From contig DZDJ01000001.1 in the NCBI GenBank assembly GCA_022736715.1, positions 129,459-193,458 of the forward strand: 64,000 bases of DNA, in the 5' to 3' direction. Shown here in pieces: positions 26,277 through 35,057 of the stretch (position 1 is the stretch's first letter; every line of letters begins with the position of its first letter). Below the pieces are notes generated by a model. It saw nothing but the letters and a program-made list of their open reading frames with translations. It was not told where the DNA came from and ran no database searches. The DNA is from Edaphobacter aggregans. Lineage in GTDB: Bacteria > Acidobacteriota > Terriglobia > Terriglobales > Acidobacteriaceae. A program made the translations under genes and the position numbers.

Positions 26277-26834
26277 TTATTTGTCACGGGAAAATTCCAC
26301 ATAGTTGCGGCCTTCATAAAGGCGAAATTCTCCGGCCTTCGCGCCAGTTGCAATCCAGAGTGGCCGGGGGCGATGCACCACTTCGTCATGAGCCCAGTGA
26401 GCGCTCAACAGATCGTGTCCGCCAATATCCATCACCACAAACTGATTGTTGGCTGTAAAGCCACAACCATAGGTCCCTGGTGCAAGTCGGTGGCCTCCAA
26501 CTTGCAGAGCGGTTTCGGTAATCAGGTAGGCCTGATATTTCTGCTGCAGGCCGCTGGAATAGCCGGAAGCATCCACCAGAACCGCCAGCATCTGCAGTCC
26601 GTCTGAAAAGCGCACACCACCGGAGTTTCTGGTTTCGATCGTGGTGCTGTGGCCCTTAAAATAGACCGAGGAGGGCAGAATTTTGGCAGTATCTTCCGGG
26701 GTAAGAATCACATCCCCAGTCTGCGTGGCGCTGGCGCCCGCCGCAGAAGACTGACCCAGAGCACCAGCAGGAGAAGCACAGACGGCTGCCAGTGCAGTGC
26801 ACAGAACAGCCGAACAGATAAATCGGAATTGCAT
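26277..26834 (-). CDS. secreted protein of unknown function
   Basis: A 185-residue protein with a clear Sec signal peptide (QFRFICSAVLCTALAAVCASPAGALG). The mature part has alternating short strands (SSVYFKGHSTTIETRNSGGVRFSDG, LAPGTYGCGFTANNQFVVMDIGG) and no motif I recognise. ATG 26834 has an excellent GAGGAGG ribosome site; the longer frame to 26948 is not needed. It is divergent from the pentahaem cytochrome gene, with about 210 bases between, and convergent with the PfkB gene. Function unknown. Confidence 0.75.
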   Translation of the reverse strand: MQFRFICSAVLCTALAAVCASPAGALGQSSAAGASATQTGDVILTPEDTAKILPSSVYFKGHSTTIETRNSGGVRFSDGLQMLAVLVDASGYSSGLQQKYQAYLITETALQVGGHRLAPGTYGCGFTANNQFVVMDIGGHDLLSAHWAHDEVVHRPRPLWIATGAKAGEFRLYEGRNYVEFSRDK

Positions 26835-27045
26835 TTTCCTCCTCATTACAGAAAATGAAGCCGTGAACAACTTCCCGAACATAGTACAGGATGTTACGGG
26901 TGGTGGGCGCAAAAAGAGTCGGGCAGCTGGAAAATATTCAGAAAACAATCGGTTGCATAGTTATCCAGACTCGAAATCAACCTTTCGATGGATGCCGGGG
27001 ACAGGCAGGCTTGTCTAGTATGTTAGTCGCTGGAAGGCCAGAAAA

Positions 27046-29307
27046 ATGCAAGCATCTTATAAGTCCAAAGTGGTCAGCCGGGTGGTTCTGTGCCTGGGGT
27101 TGGTGTGCGGCATGATGTCGCTCACCCTGGGCGTCCATGCCGAAAACGGCGCGCAGCCAGCGGATGCGACCACGCAGAACAGCTACAGCCAGCAAATTTC
27201 CGCCACCTATAATTGGCGCTTTGGCAAAGGCCATTCCTTTCTGCCGTCGAATGCGCAATCAGCTACAGGAACTTTTATGGCGCCACAAAGTTTCCCCACG
27301 GCACAGTATTGCGGCCATTGCCATCAGGAGACGTATCACCAGTGGCGGCAGACGGCACACGCCAACTCCTTTCGCGCTCCCTGGTACATCAAAAATGTGA
27401 ATCTCTTGATGAAGGAAAAGGGAATTGAATATACGCGCCATTGCGAGGGCTGCCACAACCCAATTGCCCTGATGGGCGGCGTGTTGACGCAGAAGGGGAC
27501 GACAGATCGCCCGTTTGATCAGGACGGTGTGACCTGCAGCGTTTGCCACTCCATTCAGCAAGTAAATACCCGTGGCACGGGCAGTTATGTGATGGGCATT
27601 CCGGCCGTTTTAGTGGATGCGGATGGCAAGCCGATAACTCGCCCCGTGAGCGATGCGGAAATTCTGGCGCATCTGGACCGGCACAGCAAAGCGGTCATGA
27701 AGGATTTTTATCGCACGTCAGAGTTTTGCGCTGCCTGTCATAAAGCAGCTCTGCCGCGAATGCTGAACAACTACAAATGGCAGCGGGCCTTTGACGTATA
27801 CGATGAATGGCACAATACGTCCTATGCCCGGCTTTCGCCGTTGCCGTTCTATAAAAAGCCGACCGCATCCAGTTGCCAGTCCTGCCACATGCCACGAGAA
27901 CAGCTCACGGGCACAGACTACGGCGCAAAGAACAACACTCTGGTTTCGCATCGCTGGTTGGGAGCCAATACTCTGATCCCCGCTTACTATCATTATGAGG
28001 AGCAGTTGGACAAAACAATTGCGTTCTTGAAAAACGGCGTCTTCAATGTCGATATTTTTGGGCTGGAAAAGGACTCTGCACCTGCTACCATTCCGGGCAT
28101 GTCGGACCTGATTGCGCCGCTCGGAACAACGGATTTCTCACTCAAGCCAGGGGACGGTATCACTGTCTCCGTTGTCGTGCAGAACAAGGGGACCGGTCAC
28201 AGCTACGTACCCGAACAACGAGACTTCTACCAGTCCTGGGTCAAGTTCACAGTGCAGGATTCTCATCACCACATACTGGTGGAGAGTGGCTATCTGAAAC
28301 CGGATGGTCATCTGGACGAAAGCGCGCACAGTTTTACCAATCGGCTCATCAACGCTCAAGGCACGCTGAATGATCTGCATCAAGTGTGGGACACGCGCGT
28401 GGTGGCCTACAACAACACGATTCAATCTGGCCGCGCACAGGTGGTGCGCTATCACTTCCAGCTTCCAGAGAATACCAGGGGAGCAATCACGGTTAAGGCA
28501 AGTGTGGAGTATCGCCGCTTCAATCAGCACTTCGTTGATTTCGCCATGGACCAGAAGCATTACCCGGAGCCGCTTGTGCAGGTGGCTTCTGCCAGCCGCA
28601 TCCTGCAAATTGGCGAAAACCACCCTGTTCCTGCCGGGCCAGACGAAAATCCGCTGTGGATGCGCTGGAACAACTACGGCATTGCCATGCTGGATGCGCA
28701 GCAATATGCAGCCTCGGTTGAGGCCTTCCGCCACGTTGCCCAGTTACGGCCGGACTACGCGGATGCTTATGCCAACATGGCCATTGTGCAGACGCAATGG
28801 GAACGCTTCGATGATGCGCGCACCAACCTGGCAAAGGCGCTGGCGTTAGTACCCGGAGATGCCCGCGCGCTGTACTACCTCGCGCTTGTGGAGCGCAATG
28901 ATGGCACCGTTGACGAGGCCGTACAGAATCTGCAAATGGTCGTCCAGAAATTTCCACAATCGTTGGATGCTCACCGCGAGCTGGGCTTCTCGTATTATCA
29001 GGAGCACAACTATAAACTGGCGATGGAGGAGTACAAAGCCGTGCAGGGAATTGACCCGGATGATCTTTCTGCGCACTATAACCTTGCGATTCTCTATCGC
29101 CGCTTAGGAATGTATCCGCAATCGCGGAAAGAGTCTGAGATGTTTGCCGATCAGAAGGACGACCCGACTTCCGGCTTATATGCTCTGGAGTTTCTGCGAA
29201 AACATCCGGAGGTGCAGGCGGAAAGTGTTTCCTGGCATACGCACGATCTGGTAGGAACACCCGCGAGCGCTGCCAAAGGATCCACGCCTACACATGGATC
29301 AGAATAG
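27046..29307 (+). CDS. pentahaem c-type cytochrome fused to tetratricopeptide repeats
   Basis: A 753-residue exported protein (signal VVLCLGLVCGMMSLTLGVHA). Five CxxCH haem c sites are visible, beginning at about residues 89 (CGHCH), 133 (CEGCH), 164 (CSVCH), 228 (CAACH) and 277 (CQSCH), as in cytochrome c554-type multihaem domains. A beta-rich section follows (residues ~340-520), then about four TPR units from ~540 on (WMRWNNYGIAMLDAQQYAASVEAFRHVAQLRPDYADAYANMAI-like repeats). The TPR part may dock a partner. A monohaem cytochrome c gene overlaps or abuts the 3' end. The electron donor and acceptor are unknown. Confidence 0.9.
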   Translation: MQASYKSKVVSRVVLCLGLVCGMMSLTLGVHAENGAQPADATTQNSYSQQISATYNWRFGKGHSFLPSNAQSATGTFMAPQSFPTAQYCGHCHQETYHQWRQTAHANSFRAPWYIKNVNLLMKEKGIEYTRHCEGCHNPIALMGGVLTQKGTTDRPFDQDGVTCSVCHSIQQVNTRGTGSYVMGIPAVLVDADGKPITRPVSDAEILAHLDRHSKAVMKDFYRTSEFCAACHKAALPRMLNNYKWQRAFDVYDEWHNTSYARLSPLPFYKKPTASSCQSCHMPREQLTGTDYGAKNNTLVSHRWLGANTLIPAYYHYEEQLDKTIAFLKNGVFNVDIFGLEKDSAPATIPGMSDLIAPLGTTDFSLKPGDGITVSVVVQNKGTGHSYVPEQRDFYQSWVKFTVQDSHHHILVESGYLKPDGHLDESAHSFTNRLINAQGTLNDLHQVWDTRVVAYNNTIQSGRAQVVRYHFQLPENTRGAITVKASVEYRRFNQHFVDFAMDQKHYPEPLVQVASASRILQIGENHPVPAGPDENPLWMRWNNYGIAMLDAQQYAASVEAFRHVAQLRPDYADAYANMAIVQTQWERFDDARTNLAKALALVPGDARALYYLALVERNDGTVDEAVQNLQMVVQKFPQSLDAHRELGFSYYQEHNYKLAMEEYKAVQGIDPDDLSAHYNLAILYRRLGMYPQSRKESEMFADQKDDPTSGLYALEFLRKHPEVQAESVSWHTHDLVGTPASAAKGSTPTHGSE

Positions 29308-29338
29308 AAGATATGGGCTTTGCAGCCGCCCAGCATAT

Positions 29339-29737
29339 ATGAGTGTGATAGATGTAGAGGGTGGTGTTTCTGTGTACAGCTTCGTCTCCCGCATTTATGA
29401 TCGTTTTCCGATGGTCTGCGTCTTGTTGACTACAGTGTTCTTGTTTTGCCCATCTTCATTTGCATCGGCTGCTTCACAAGCGAAACTTGTCGCGGCGCGG
29501 GAGCGCGGCCGCCAGATTTTTCAAGCGCATGGCTGCGAACATTGCCACGGCGCGAATGGCTCCGGCGGCCGAGCCCCAGATCTGAGCAATATCGGCCGCC
29601 GCTGGTCTAAGCGCAGAATTCGGCATCAGATCACAGTTGGCGGCAAGAGCATGCCCGGCTTTGCTGACGTGCTTAGCCGCGATCAGATCAACGACCTGGT
29701 GATTATGCTGGAGTTTCAACGCGCATCAAAAAAATAG
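29339..29737 (+). CDS. monohaem cytochrome c
   Basis: A small exported class I cytochrome c with one CEHCH haem site at about residue 66 and a distal methionine in SMPGF. The signal sequence is FPMVCVLLTTVFLFCPSSFASA. The N-terminus is uncertain: ATG 29339 is chosen, but ATG 29294 (overlapping the end of the preceding gene) and a GTG near 29372 are possible, and none has a good ribosome site. It directly follows the pentahaem/TPR cytochrome gene and probably exchanges electrons with it or with the CuA oxidase. Confidence 0.85.
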   Translation: MSVIDVEGGVSVYSFVSRIYDRFPMVCVLLTTVFLFCPSSFASAASQAKLVAARERGRQIFQAHGCEHCHGANGSGGRAPDLSNIGRRWSKRRIRHQITVGGKSMPGFADVLSRDQINDLVIMLEFQRASKK

Positions 29738-29800
29738 CCATCCTGCATCATCTTGCCTATCATCAGAAGGGCAACGATTTCTCCCACGGCGGTAGCAGCA

Positions 29801-30580
29801 ATGGCCATTCTGGAGCTTGATGAGGTGCGGCTGCATTATGAGTTAAGCGGAACGCCAGACAATCCTGTGCTGGTGCTCTCGAACTCTCTCGGAGCAGATC
29901 TTTCCATGTGGTTTCCGCAGGTGGCGGAACTTTCGCGCCACTTCCATTTGCTCCGCTACGACACACGCGGACATGGAGGGTCGTCCACTCCGAGCGGGCC
30001 ATATTCCATAGCGCAACTTGCAAATGACCTGCTGGACTTGCTCGATCATCTGGATATTGAGCGCGCCAGCATCTGCGGCATCTCCATGGGCGGTATGGTG
30101 TCGCTCTGGATGGGCATACACGCTGCCGACCGCGTGGACCGCCTGATCCTGGCCAACACCGCAGCGCATATTGGCACACTGGAAAGTTGGAACACCCGCA
30201 TTGCCACCGTGGAAGCACAGGGACTGGAGCCTGTCGTCCCTGCCATTCTGGAGCGCTGGTACACGCCCGCCTTTCGCACTGCTTCGCCAGAAGTTGTTGA
30301 ACACACCCGCGCCATGATCGCCGCTACCAGCGTGCCGGGCTACGTGGCCTGTTGCGCTGCCGTGCGGGACGCTGATTTTCGTCACGAGGCCAACGCGGTT
30401 CATGCCCCAGCGCTGGTTCTTTCCGGCGCATACGATCAGGTGACAACGCCTGCAGATGGGCACTTTCTGCAATCGCAGATGGCGCACGCAAACTATAGGC
30501 AGTTGACCGCCGCGCATCTATCCAATCAGGAAGCAGCAGAGCAGTTCAATGCCGCTGTTCTACATTTTCTACAGAACTAA
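29801..30580 (+). CDS. 3-oxoadipate enol-lactonase-like alpha/beta hydrolase
   Basis: A 259-residue alpha/beta hydrolase with the nucleophile elbow GISMGG, an aspartate in SGAYDQVTTPADG and a late histidine in AAHLSNQEAAEQF, the layout of PcaD-type 3-oxoadipate enol-lactonases (RYDTRGHGGSSTPSGPYSI is also typical). PcaD hydrolyses the enol-lactone of 3-oxoadipate in protocatechuate breakdown. No other pca genes are near, so a different ester or lactone substrate is possible. ATG 29801 begins the usual family N-terminus; a TTG at 29753 would add sixteen residues. Confidence 0.8.
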   Translation: MAILELDEVRLHYELSGTPDNPVLVLSNSLGADLSMWFPQVAELSRHFHLLRYDTRGHGGSSTPSGPYSIAQLANDLLDLLDHLDIERASICGISMGGMVSLWMGIHAADRVDRLILANTAAHIGTLESWNTRIATVEAQGLEPVVPAILERWYTPAFRTASPEVVEHTRAMIAATSVPGYVACCAAVRDADFRHEANAVHAPALVLSGAYDQVTTPADGHFLQSQMAHANYRQLTAAHLSNQEAAEQFNAAVLHFLQN

Positions 30581-30668
30581 CCTGAGCGCTCTGTCTGCAT
30601 CTAAGTAATTGGAGCTGTTGCAAGGCCCAGCAGATTTCATTCCACCAAATTTCATTAAGGAGCATCGC

Positions 30669-31436
30669 ATGCAATTGGAAGGGAAGGTTGCCATTGTTAC
30701 CGGAGCGGCTTCCGGCATAGGAAAAGCAATTGCCATCGCCATGGCTGCGGCAGGGGCAAGTGTTGTTGTGGATTACGTTGGTGATTCCACGCCGGCCAGC
30801 AGCGTTGTGCAGCAGATCACGACCGCTGGCGGCAAGGCACTTGCCGTGCAGGCGGATGTTTCCAATCCGGAGCAGGTCAACCAGTTAATACAGCAGACCG
30901 TCGCTGGCTTTGGCCAGCTCGATATTCTGGTGAACAATGCCGGGCTGGAATACAAACATCCGTTTACAGAATTTCCCTTTGAATTATGGCAAAAGGTTCT
31001 GGCTGTCGATCTTACGGGCCCATTTCTGTGCGCGCAGGCCGCGGCGCGGCAGATGATCCAGCAACAGCGCGGAGGCCGCATCGTCAATATTTCTTCTGTG
31101 CATGAAGATCTGCCCATGGTGACTAACGCGCCGTATTGCGCGGCCAAGGGCGGCCTGCGCATGTTGATGCGCACCATCGCCGTCGAGCTGGCGCCACACC
31201 AGATTACGGTCAACAACATCGCACCCGGGGCCATTTACACGCCGATCGATGCCGACGTGCAGGCCAATGCCGCGATGGAAAAACAACTGATGGCAGAAAT
31301 TCCACTCGGCAGGTGGGGTAAGCCGGAAGAGGTTGCCGGACTGGCGATTTTTCTGGCCTCCGATGCAGCCGCTTACTGCACGGGAGGCACTTACTTCATT
31401 GATGGCGGGATGATTCGCCAGGCGGGCAGCCTCTAA
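30669..31436 (+). CDS. short-chain dehydrogenase (glucose 1-dehydrogenase-like)
   Basis: A 255-residue SDR. The Rossmann motif GAASGIGKA, LVNNAG (NNAG), the catalytic Ser in NISSVHE, Tyr in PYCAAKGG (Y-x3-K) and the C-terminal IDGGMIRQAG are all present. The resemblance is to glucose/ribitol dehydrogenase-type SDRs with a VVVDYVGDS stretch that may favour NADP. ATG 30669 has TAAGGAG seven bases upstream. Its stop overlaps that of the convergent yceH-like gene by four bases. Substrate unknown. Confidence 0.9.
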   Translation: MQLEGKVAIVTGAASGIGKAIAIAMAAAGASVVVDYVGDSTPASSVVQQITTAGGKALAVQADVSNPEQVNQLIQQTVAGFGQLDILVNNAGLEYKHPFTEFPFELWQKVLAVDLTGPFLCAQAAARQMIQQQRGGRIVNISSVHEDLPMVTNAPYCAAKGGLRMLMRTIAVELAPHQITVNNIAPGAIYTPIDADVQANAAMEKQLMAEIPLGRWGKPEEVAGLAIFLASDAAAYCTGGTYFIDGGMIRQAGSL

Positions 31437-32092
31437 CTGGGACTTCCTGCCTGTGTCTGCCGCAGCTCGGCCAGTTGCTGGCGCAGTGTCGCCACTTCCT
31501 GCTGCAGCGCTTGCAGTTGCTCCTCCAGCAGGGCCAGTCGAGCGCTCTCATTGACGATAGAAGACGATGCAACTACCGAGGCTGATGGCTCGCACAGTGC
31601 GGCCCCGCCGGAAAGCAGGTGCCGGTAGCGCGTTTCCTTGGTGCCCGGCTGTCTGGGCAGGGCCTGCGCCAGTGCCGGTTCCCGCTGCATCAGCCGTTGC
31701 AGCGCCGATTGCACATCTGCCAGCTCTGCAAAACTATAAAGCCGTTCGGTGCGGCCGCGCAGTTCTCCCGGAGTCTGCGGCCCACGCAGCAGCAACACGC
31801 ACAACACGGCCGTCTCCTGTCGTCCGAGGTTAAAAACCTCCTGCATGCGATGCTCAAACCTGATCACTCGCCCCTCTGCAATTTGCCGCACCAGGCCCAT
31901 CTCCACCAGCGAATGCAGCGTCTGCCGCAGAGGGTCCTCGTCCAGTTCCATCACCGGTTCGCGGTTCGATTTCTGATTGCAGGCAGCGGTCAGCGCATTC
32001 AATGAAAGCGGACAGTACTCCGGTGTTGTAATCTCTTTTTCAATCAACGCGCCCAGAGCACGCACTGCAACTTCGTCCAGCACCATCTCCAC
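31433..32092 (-). CDS. YceH family protein (DUF480)
   Basis: A 219-residue member of the YceH/DUF480 family. Two winged-helix-like units are visible: VRALGALIEKEITTPEYCPLSLNALTAACNQKSNREPV and VLCVLLLRGPQTPGELRGRTERLYSF, both strongly conserved family stretches. The C-terminal ~45 residues form a coiled-coil-like helix rich in Leu and Gln. Function is not established; a DNA-binding role is suggested by the fold. Its 3' end overlaps that of the convergent SDR gene by four bases. Confidence 0.9.
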   Translation of the reverse strand: MEMVLDEVAVRALGALIEKEITTPEYCPLSLNALTAACNQKSNREPVMELDEDPLRQTLHSLVEMGLVRQIAEGRVIRFEHRMQEVFNLGRQETAVLCVLLLRGPQTPGELRGRTERLYSFAELADVQSALQRLMQREPALAQALPRQPGTKETRYRHLLSGGAALCEPSASVVASSSIVNESARLALLEEQLQALQQEVATLRQQLAELRQTQAGSPS

Positions 32093-32219
32093 GGCAAAGG
32101 CCCCGTTCCTTTGATTTTCCTGCCTTTACTATAGACGGTGCCGCCTCCACGGCATACGGCCGTGCGTTGCCGCAGCGGTTTGCATACAATTAACCCAGAA
32201 CCTAAAGCCGCGAGGCCCA

Positions 32220-33311
32220 GTGTGCGCTATGTCGACTGAAAACAACCATCTTGCTGAGATACAAGCCAAAGTGACCGCAGCAGAACGCATCACCACCACC
32301 GATGCGCACTGGCTCTGGAAGAATGCCAGCAATATCCAGATGCAGCAACTGGCTGCGGCAACGCGCGCCCGTTTTCACGAGCCGCACCATTGCACGTATA
32401 TGCTGATGCGCATCATCAACTATACGAACGTCTGCGTGGCCCAGTGTGATTACTGCGCCTTCTATCGCCTTCCCGGACAGGAGGGCGGCTATGTGATGAA
32501 TCAGCAGGATGTCTTTGCCAAGCTGGACGAACTGCTCATGCTCGGCGGTGATCTGGCGGCCTTCAACGGCGGCTTCAATCCGCATCTTCCGCTTGACTAC
32601 TACTGCGATCTCTTCCGGGAAATCCGCACGAAGTATGGTGACAAGCTGGAGTTCTACGCCCTGACCATCGCCGAATTCATGTACCTGGCCGACCATGCCA
32701 AACTGAGCTATGCCGCTGCCGCAGAACGATTCCAGCAGGCTGGCGTTCGTTGGATCACTGGCGGCGGGTCAGAAATTCTGACCGAGGATTTCCGTGCGCG
32801 TCACAGCAAATTCAAGTACACCGTCGCCCAGTATTTCGCGGCACAACGCGCTATTGTGGACGCGGGACTGCGCACCACTGCGACCATGGTGATCGGTTTT
32901 GATGAAACAATAGAAGAACGCTTGGAGCATCTGGAGCGCACCCGTCAGTTTCAGGATGAAACCAGCGGCCTGCAAAGTTTCCTCTGCTGGACCTACAAAC
33001 CATACTTCACGCAGATTGGCGGCATTGAAATCAGTACGGAGGAATATCTGCGCCATCTGGCGCTGAGCCGGATTTTCCTCGACAACATCCCGCGCATCCG
33101 CACCTCTGTACTCACACAGAATGAGCGTGCGCTGGAAGGGCTTCTTTATGGCGCGGACGATTTCGATCTGCCCATCGAAGATGAAGTCACGCAGAAGGCC
33201 GGAGCCACCATCAGCCTGCAATTCGACCGCATTCTGCAGGTGGCGCACGAGCTTGGCTTCCAGCCCGAATACCGGCATGTAAGCAATGCACTTGCTGTAC
33301 AGTCCAACTGA
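32220..33311 (+). CDS. mqnC: cyclic dehypoxanthinyl futalosine synthase (radical SAM)
   Basis: MqnC cyclises dehypoxanthine futalosine in the futalosine route to menaquinone. The 363-residue protein has the radical SAM cluster motif CVAQCDYCAFY, the GGFNPHLPLDYYCDLFREI segment, GVRWITGGGSEILTEDFR, TATMVIGFDETIEERLEHL and the C-terminal LGFQPEYRHV. These are specific to MqnC/MqnE-type enzymes, with best resemblance to MqnC. A GTG at 32220 has GAGG four bases upstream; an in-frame ATG at 32229 is the alternative. No other mqn genes are in the window, and the next gene is an unrelated TPR protein. Confidence 0.9.
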   Translation: MCAMSTENNHLAEIQAKVTAAERITTTDAHWLWKNASNIQMQQLAAATRARFHEPHHCTYMLMRIINYTNVCVAQCDYCAFYRLPGQEGGYVMNQQDVFAKLDELLMLGGDLAAFNGGFNPHLPLDYYCDLFREIRTKYGDKLEFYALTIAEFMYLADHAKLSYAAAAERFQQAGVRWITGGGSEILTEDFRARHSKFKYTVAQYFAAQRAIVDAGLRTTATMVIGFDETIEERLEHLERTRQFQDETSGLQSFLCWTYKPYFTQIGGIEISTEEYLRHLALSRIFLDNIPRIRTSVLTQNERALEGLLYGADDFDLPIEDEVTQKAGATISLQFDRILQVAHELGFQPEYRHVSNALAVQSN

Positions 33312-33326
33312 TGTGGATTAATTGAT

Positions 33327-34553
33327 ATGTGTGATTATTTGCGAAAAGCTGGTACTGGTTTGGTGCTGCTGATTCTGCTATGCGGTACTGCCGTGGCCCA
33401 AAATGGCCTTCAGAAACCATTGCATACCGATCCGCTGAATCTGAATCCTGCCGTGCGAGCGGCCTATCAGCACTTCTACAATCTGGACTACGACGGCGCA
33501 CTCAGTCGCTTCCAGAAGATCCAGCAACAGCATCCGCAGGACCCCATTGCCGTGGACTACGTCCTGCTGACGACCGTTTTCCATGAGTTGTATCAGCACG
33601 ATCTGCTGGATACAACGCTCTACGCGCACGAGGGCTTTCTGACCTCAAAGCGGCTGGTCACGGAAGACCCAAAAGTCCGCCAGCAAATTGAGTCGCTCAC
33701 GCAGCAGGCCATTGCACTGAGCAACCAGCGGATCAAACAGAATCCCCAGGACAAGGACGCCTACTTTGCGCGCGGCTATGCCCGCAGCCTTCATGCCACT
33801 TACGTCGGCCTGATGGACCACAGTTTTCTTGGCGGCCTGCGCGAAGCATTGCGGGCCCGCGGCGATGAAGAAAAAGTGTTGCAGCTCGATCCGCAATATA
33901 TGGATGCCAGGATGATCGTCGGCATTCATTTGTTCGCCGTTGCCAGCCTGCCGTTCCCGTTGCGTTGGATGGCGGGAATCGCCGGCATCGGCGGTTCCAA
34001 AAGCAAGGGGCTGGCGTATCTGCGCGAGTCCGCCGCACATGGTGTGATTACCAGCGTAGAATCCAAAACTGCGCTCTCCCTGTTTTTGCGCCATGATGCC
34101 CGCTATCAGGAGGCGATTGTAGTGCAGCGGCAACTCGCCGACGAGTATCCGCACGACTATCTGTTCCAGCTTGAAGTGGCAAATCTGCTGAAGGATGCAG
34201 GAGAAGGGCAGAGCGCCATCGCGGTTTACCATGTTGTGCTGCACGATGCCATGCGGCCGCATTATTTCGTCGAACCGCGCCTGCAACTGTCCTGGTACGG
34301 TCTGGCTGAGACCCTTCGAGGACAGCGCGATATACGGGGTGCGGCAGATGCGTATATGCAGGCCGCCGCTCAACCCACCTGCAGCGACTGGCTAAAGCTC
34401 CGCAGCCAGCTGAATGCCGGGAAAATGTTCGATCTGTTGCACGAGCGCATGCAGGCCATGCAGCAGTACCATCTGGTGATCGCCGCAAATGGAGACTCCC
34501 CACAGGCCGATGACGCCAGAAAGTTCCTGAAAACGCCTTTCACCGGACGCTAA
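33327..34553 (+). CDS. secreted TPR protein of unknown function
   Basis: A 408-residue protein with a signal peptide (GTGLVLLILLCGTAVAQN) and several helical repeat pairs resembling tetratricopeptide repeats (AAYQHFYNLDYDGALSRFQKIQQQHPQDP, ALSLFLRHDARYQEAIVVQRQLADEYP, RGAADAYMQAAAQP). It would act as a scaffold in the periplasm. It starts only 15 bases after mqnC and may be co-transcribed with it. No enzymatic domain seen. Confidence 0.8.
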   Translation: MCDYLRKAGTGLVLLILLCGTAVAQNGLQKPLHTDPLNLNPAVRAAYQHFYNLDYDGALSRFQKIQQQHPQDPIAVDYVLLTTVFHELYQHDLLDTTLYAHEGFLTSKRLVTEDPKVRQQIESLTQQAIALSNQRIKQNPQDKDAYFARGYARSLHATYVGLMDHSFLGGLREALRARGDEEKVLQLDPQYMDARMIVGIHLFAVASLPFPLRWMAGIAGIGGSKSKGLAYLRESAAHGVITSVESKTALSLFLRHDARYQEAIVVQRQLADEYPHDYLFQLEVANLLKDAGEGQSAIAVYHVVLHDAMRPHYFVEPRLQLSWYGLAETLRGQRDIRGAADAYMQAAAQPTCSDWLKLRSQLNAGKMFDLLHERMQAMQQYHLVIAANGDSPQADDARKFLKTPFTGR

Positions 34554-34642
34554 ATTGTTTGTATTTGCGATAATTTGGGACTATATATTTCATCCATGCG
34601 TATGGCAGAATGGACGCACAGTAGTGCTGCAGGAGGAAGACG

Positions 34643-34978
34643 ATGATCTGCAAAGCATGTGGTAACGAAATTTCTGCCGAATCAAAATTCTGCCCGCTCT
34701 GCGGAGCGGCCGTCTCCGGGAGCTCCGGACCGCGTTCCGGCCAGAACATTGGCGCCAGCCCTGTACAGGGACTGGTTCGGCCGCGCGAGGGGCGCATGAT
34801 TGCCGGGGTCTGCGCCGGGTTGTCCAGAGCCTATGGATGGGACATTTCGATGGTGCGCGTCATTACCGTGCTGGTCACGATTGTGTTGCCGCCGGTCGGT
34901 ATTCTGGGCTATCCAGCCGCCTGGCTTCTGGTGCCGGGAGAGCCTTTGCCCGGAACCATCCCCGCCAGAAATCTCTGA
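34643..34978 (+). CDS. zinc-ribbon and PspC-domain small membrane protein
   Basis: A 111-residue protein. Residues 1-25 are a double-CxxC zinc ribbon (CKACGNEI, FCPLCGAA); residues ~45-105 are a PspC domain with the typical REGRMIAGVCAGLSRAYGWDISMVRVITVLV helix and LGYPAAWLLVPGE ending. PspC-type proteins sit in the inner membrane and are linked to envelope-stress responses. The ATG is preceded by GCAGGAGGAAGACG. The pairing of a zinc ribbon with PspC occurs in other bacteria. Monocistronic by spacing. Confidence 0.88.
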   Translation: MICKACGNEISAESKFCPLCGAAVSGSSGPRSGQNIGASPVQGLVRPREGRMIAGVCAGLSRAYGWDISMVRVITVLVTIVLPPVGILGYPAAWLLVPGEPLPGTIPARNL

Positions 34979-35057
34979 TGTCTGCTGTGGCGCCCACCGA
35001 TGAAGTTGCTATTCTGGAAGGGCAACTTCATCTCTCCAGATTTTGATGTGAGGCACG

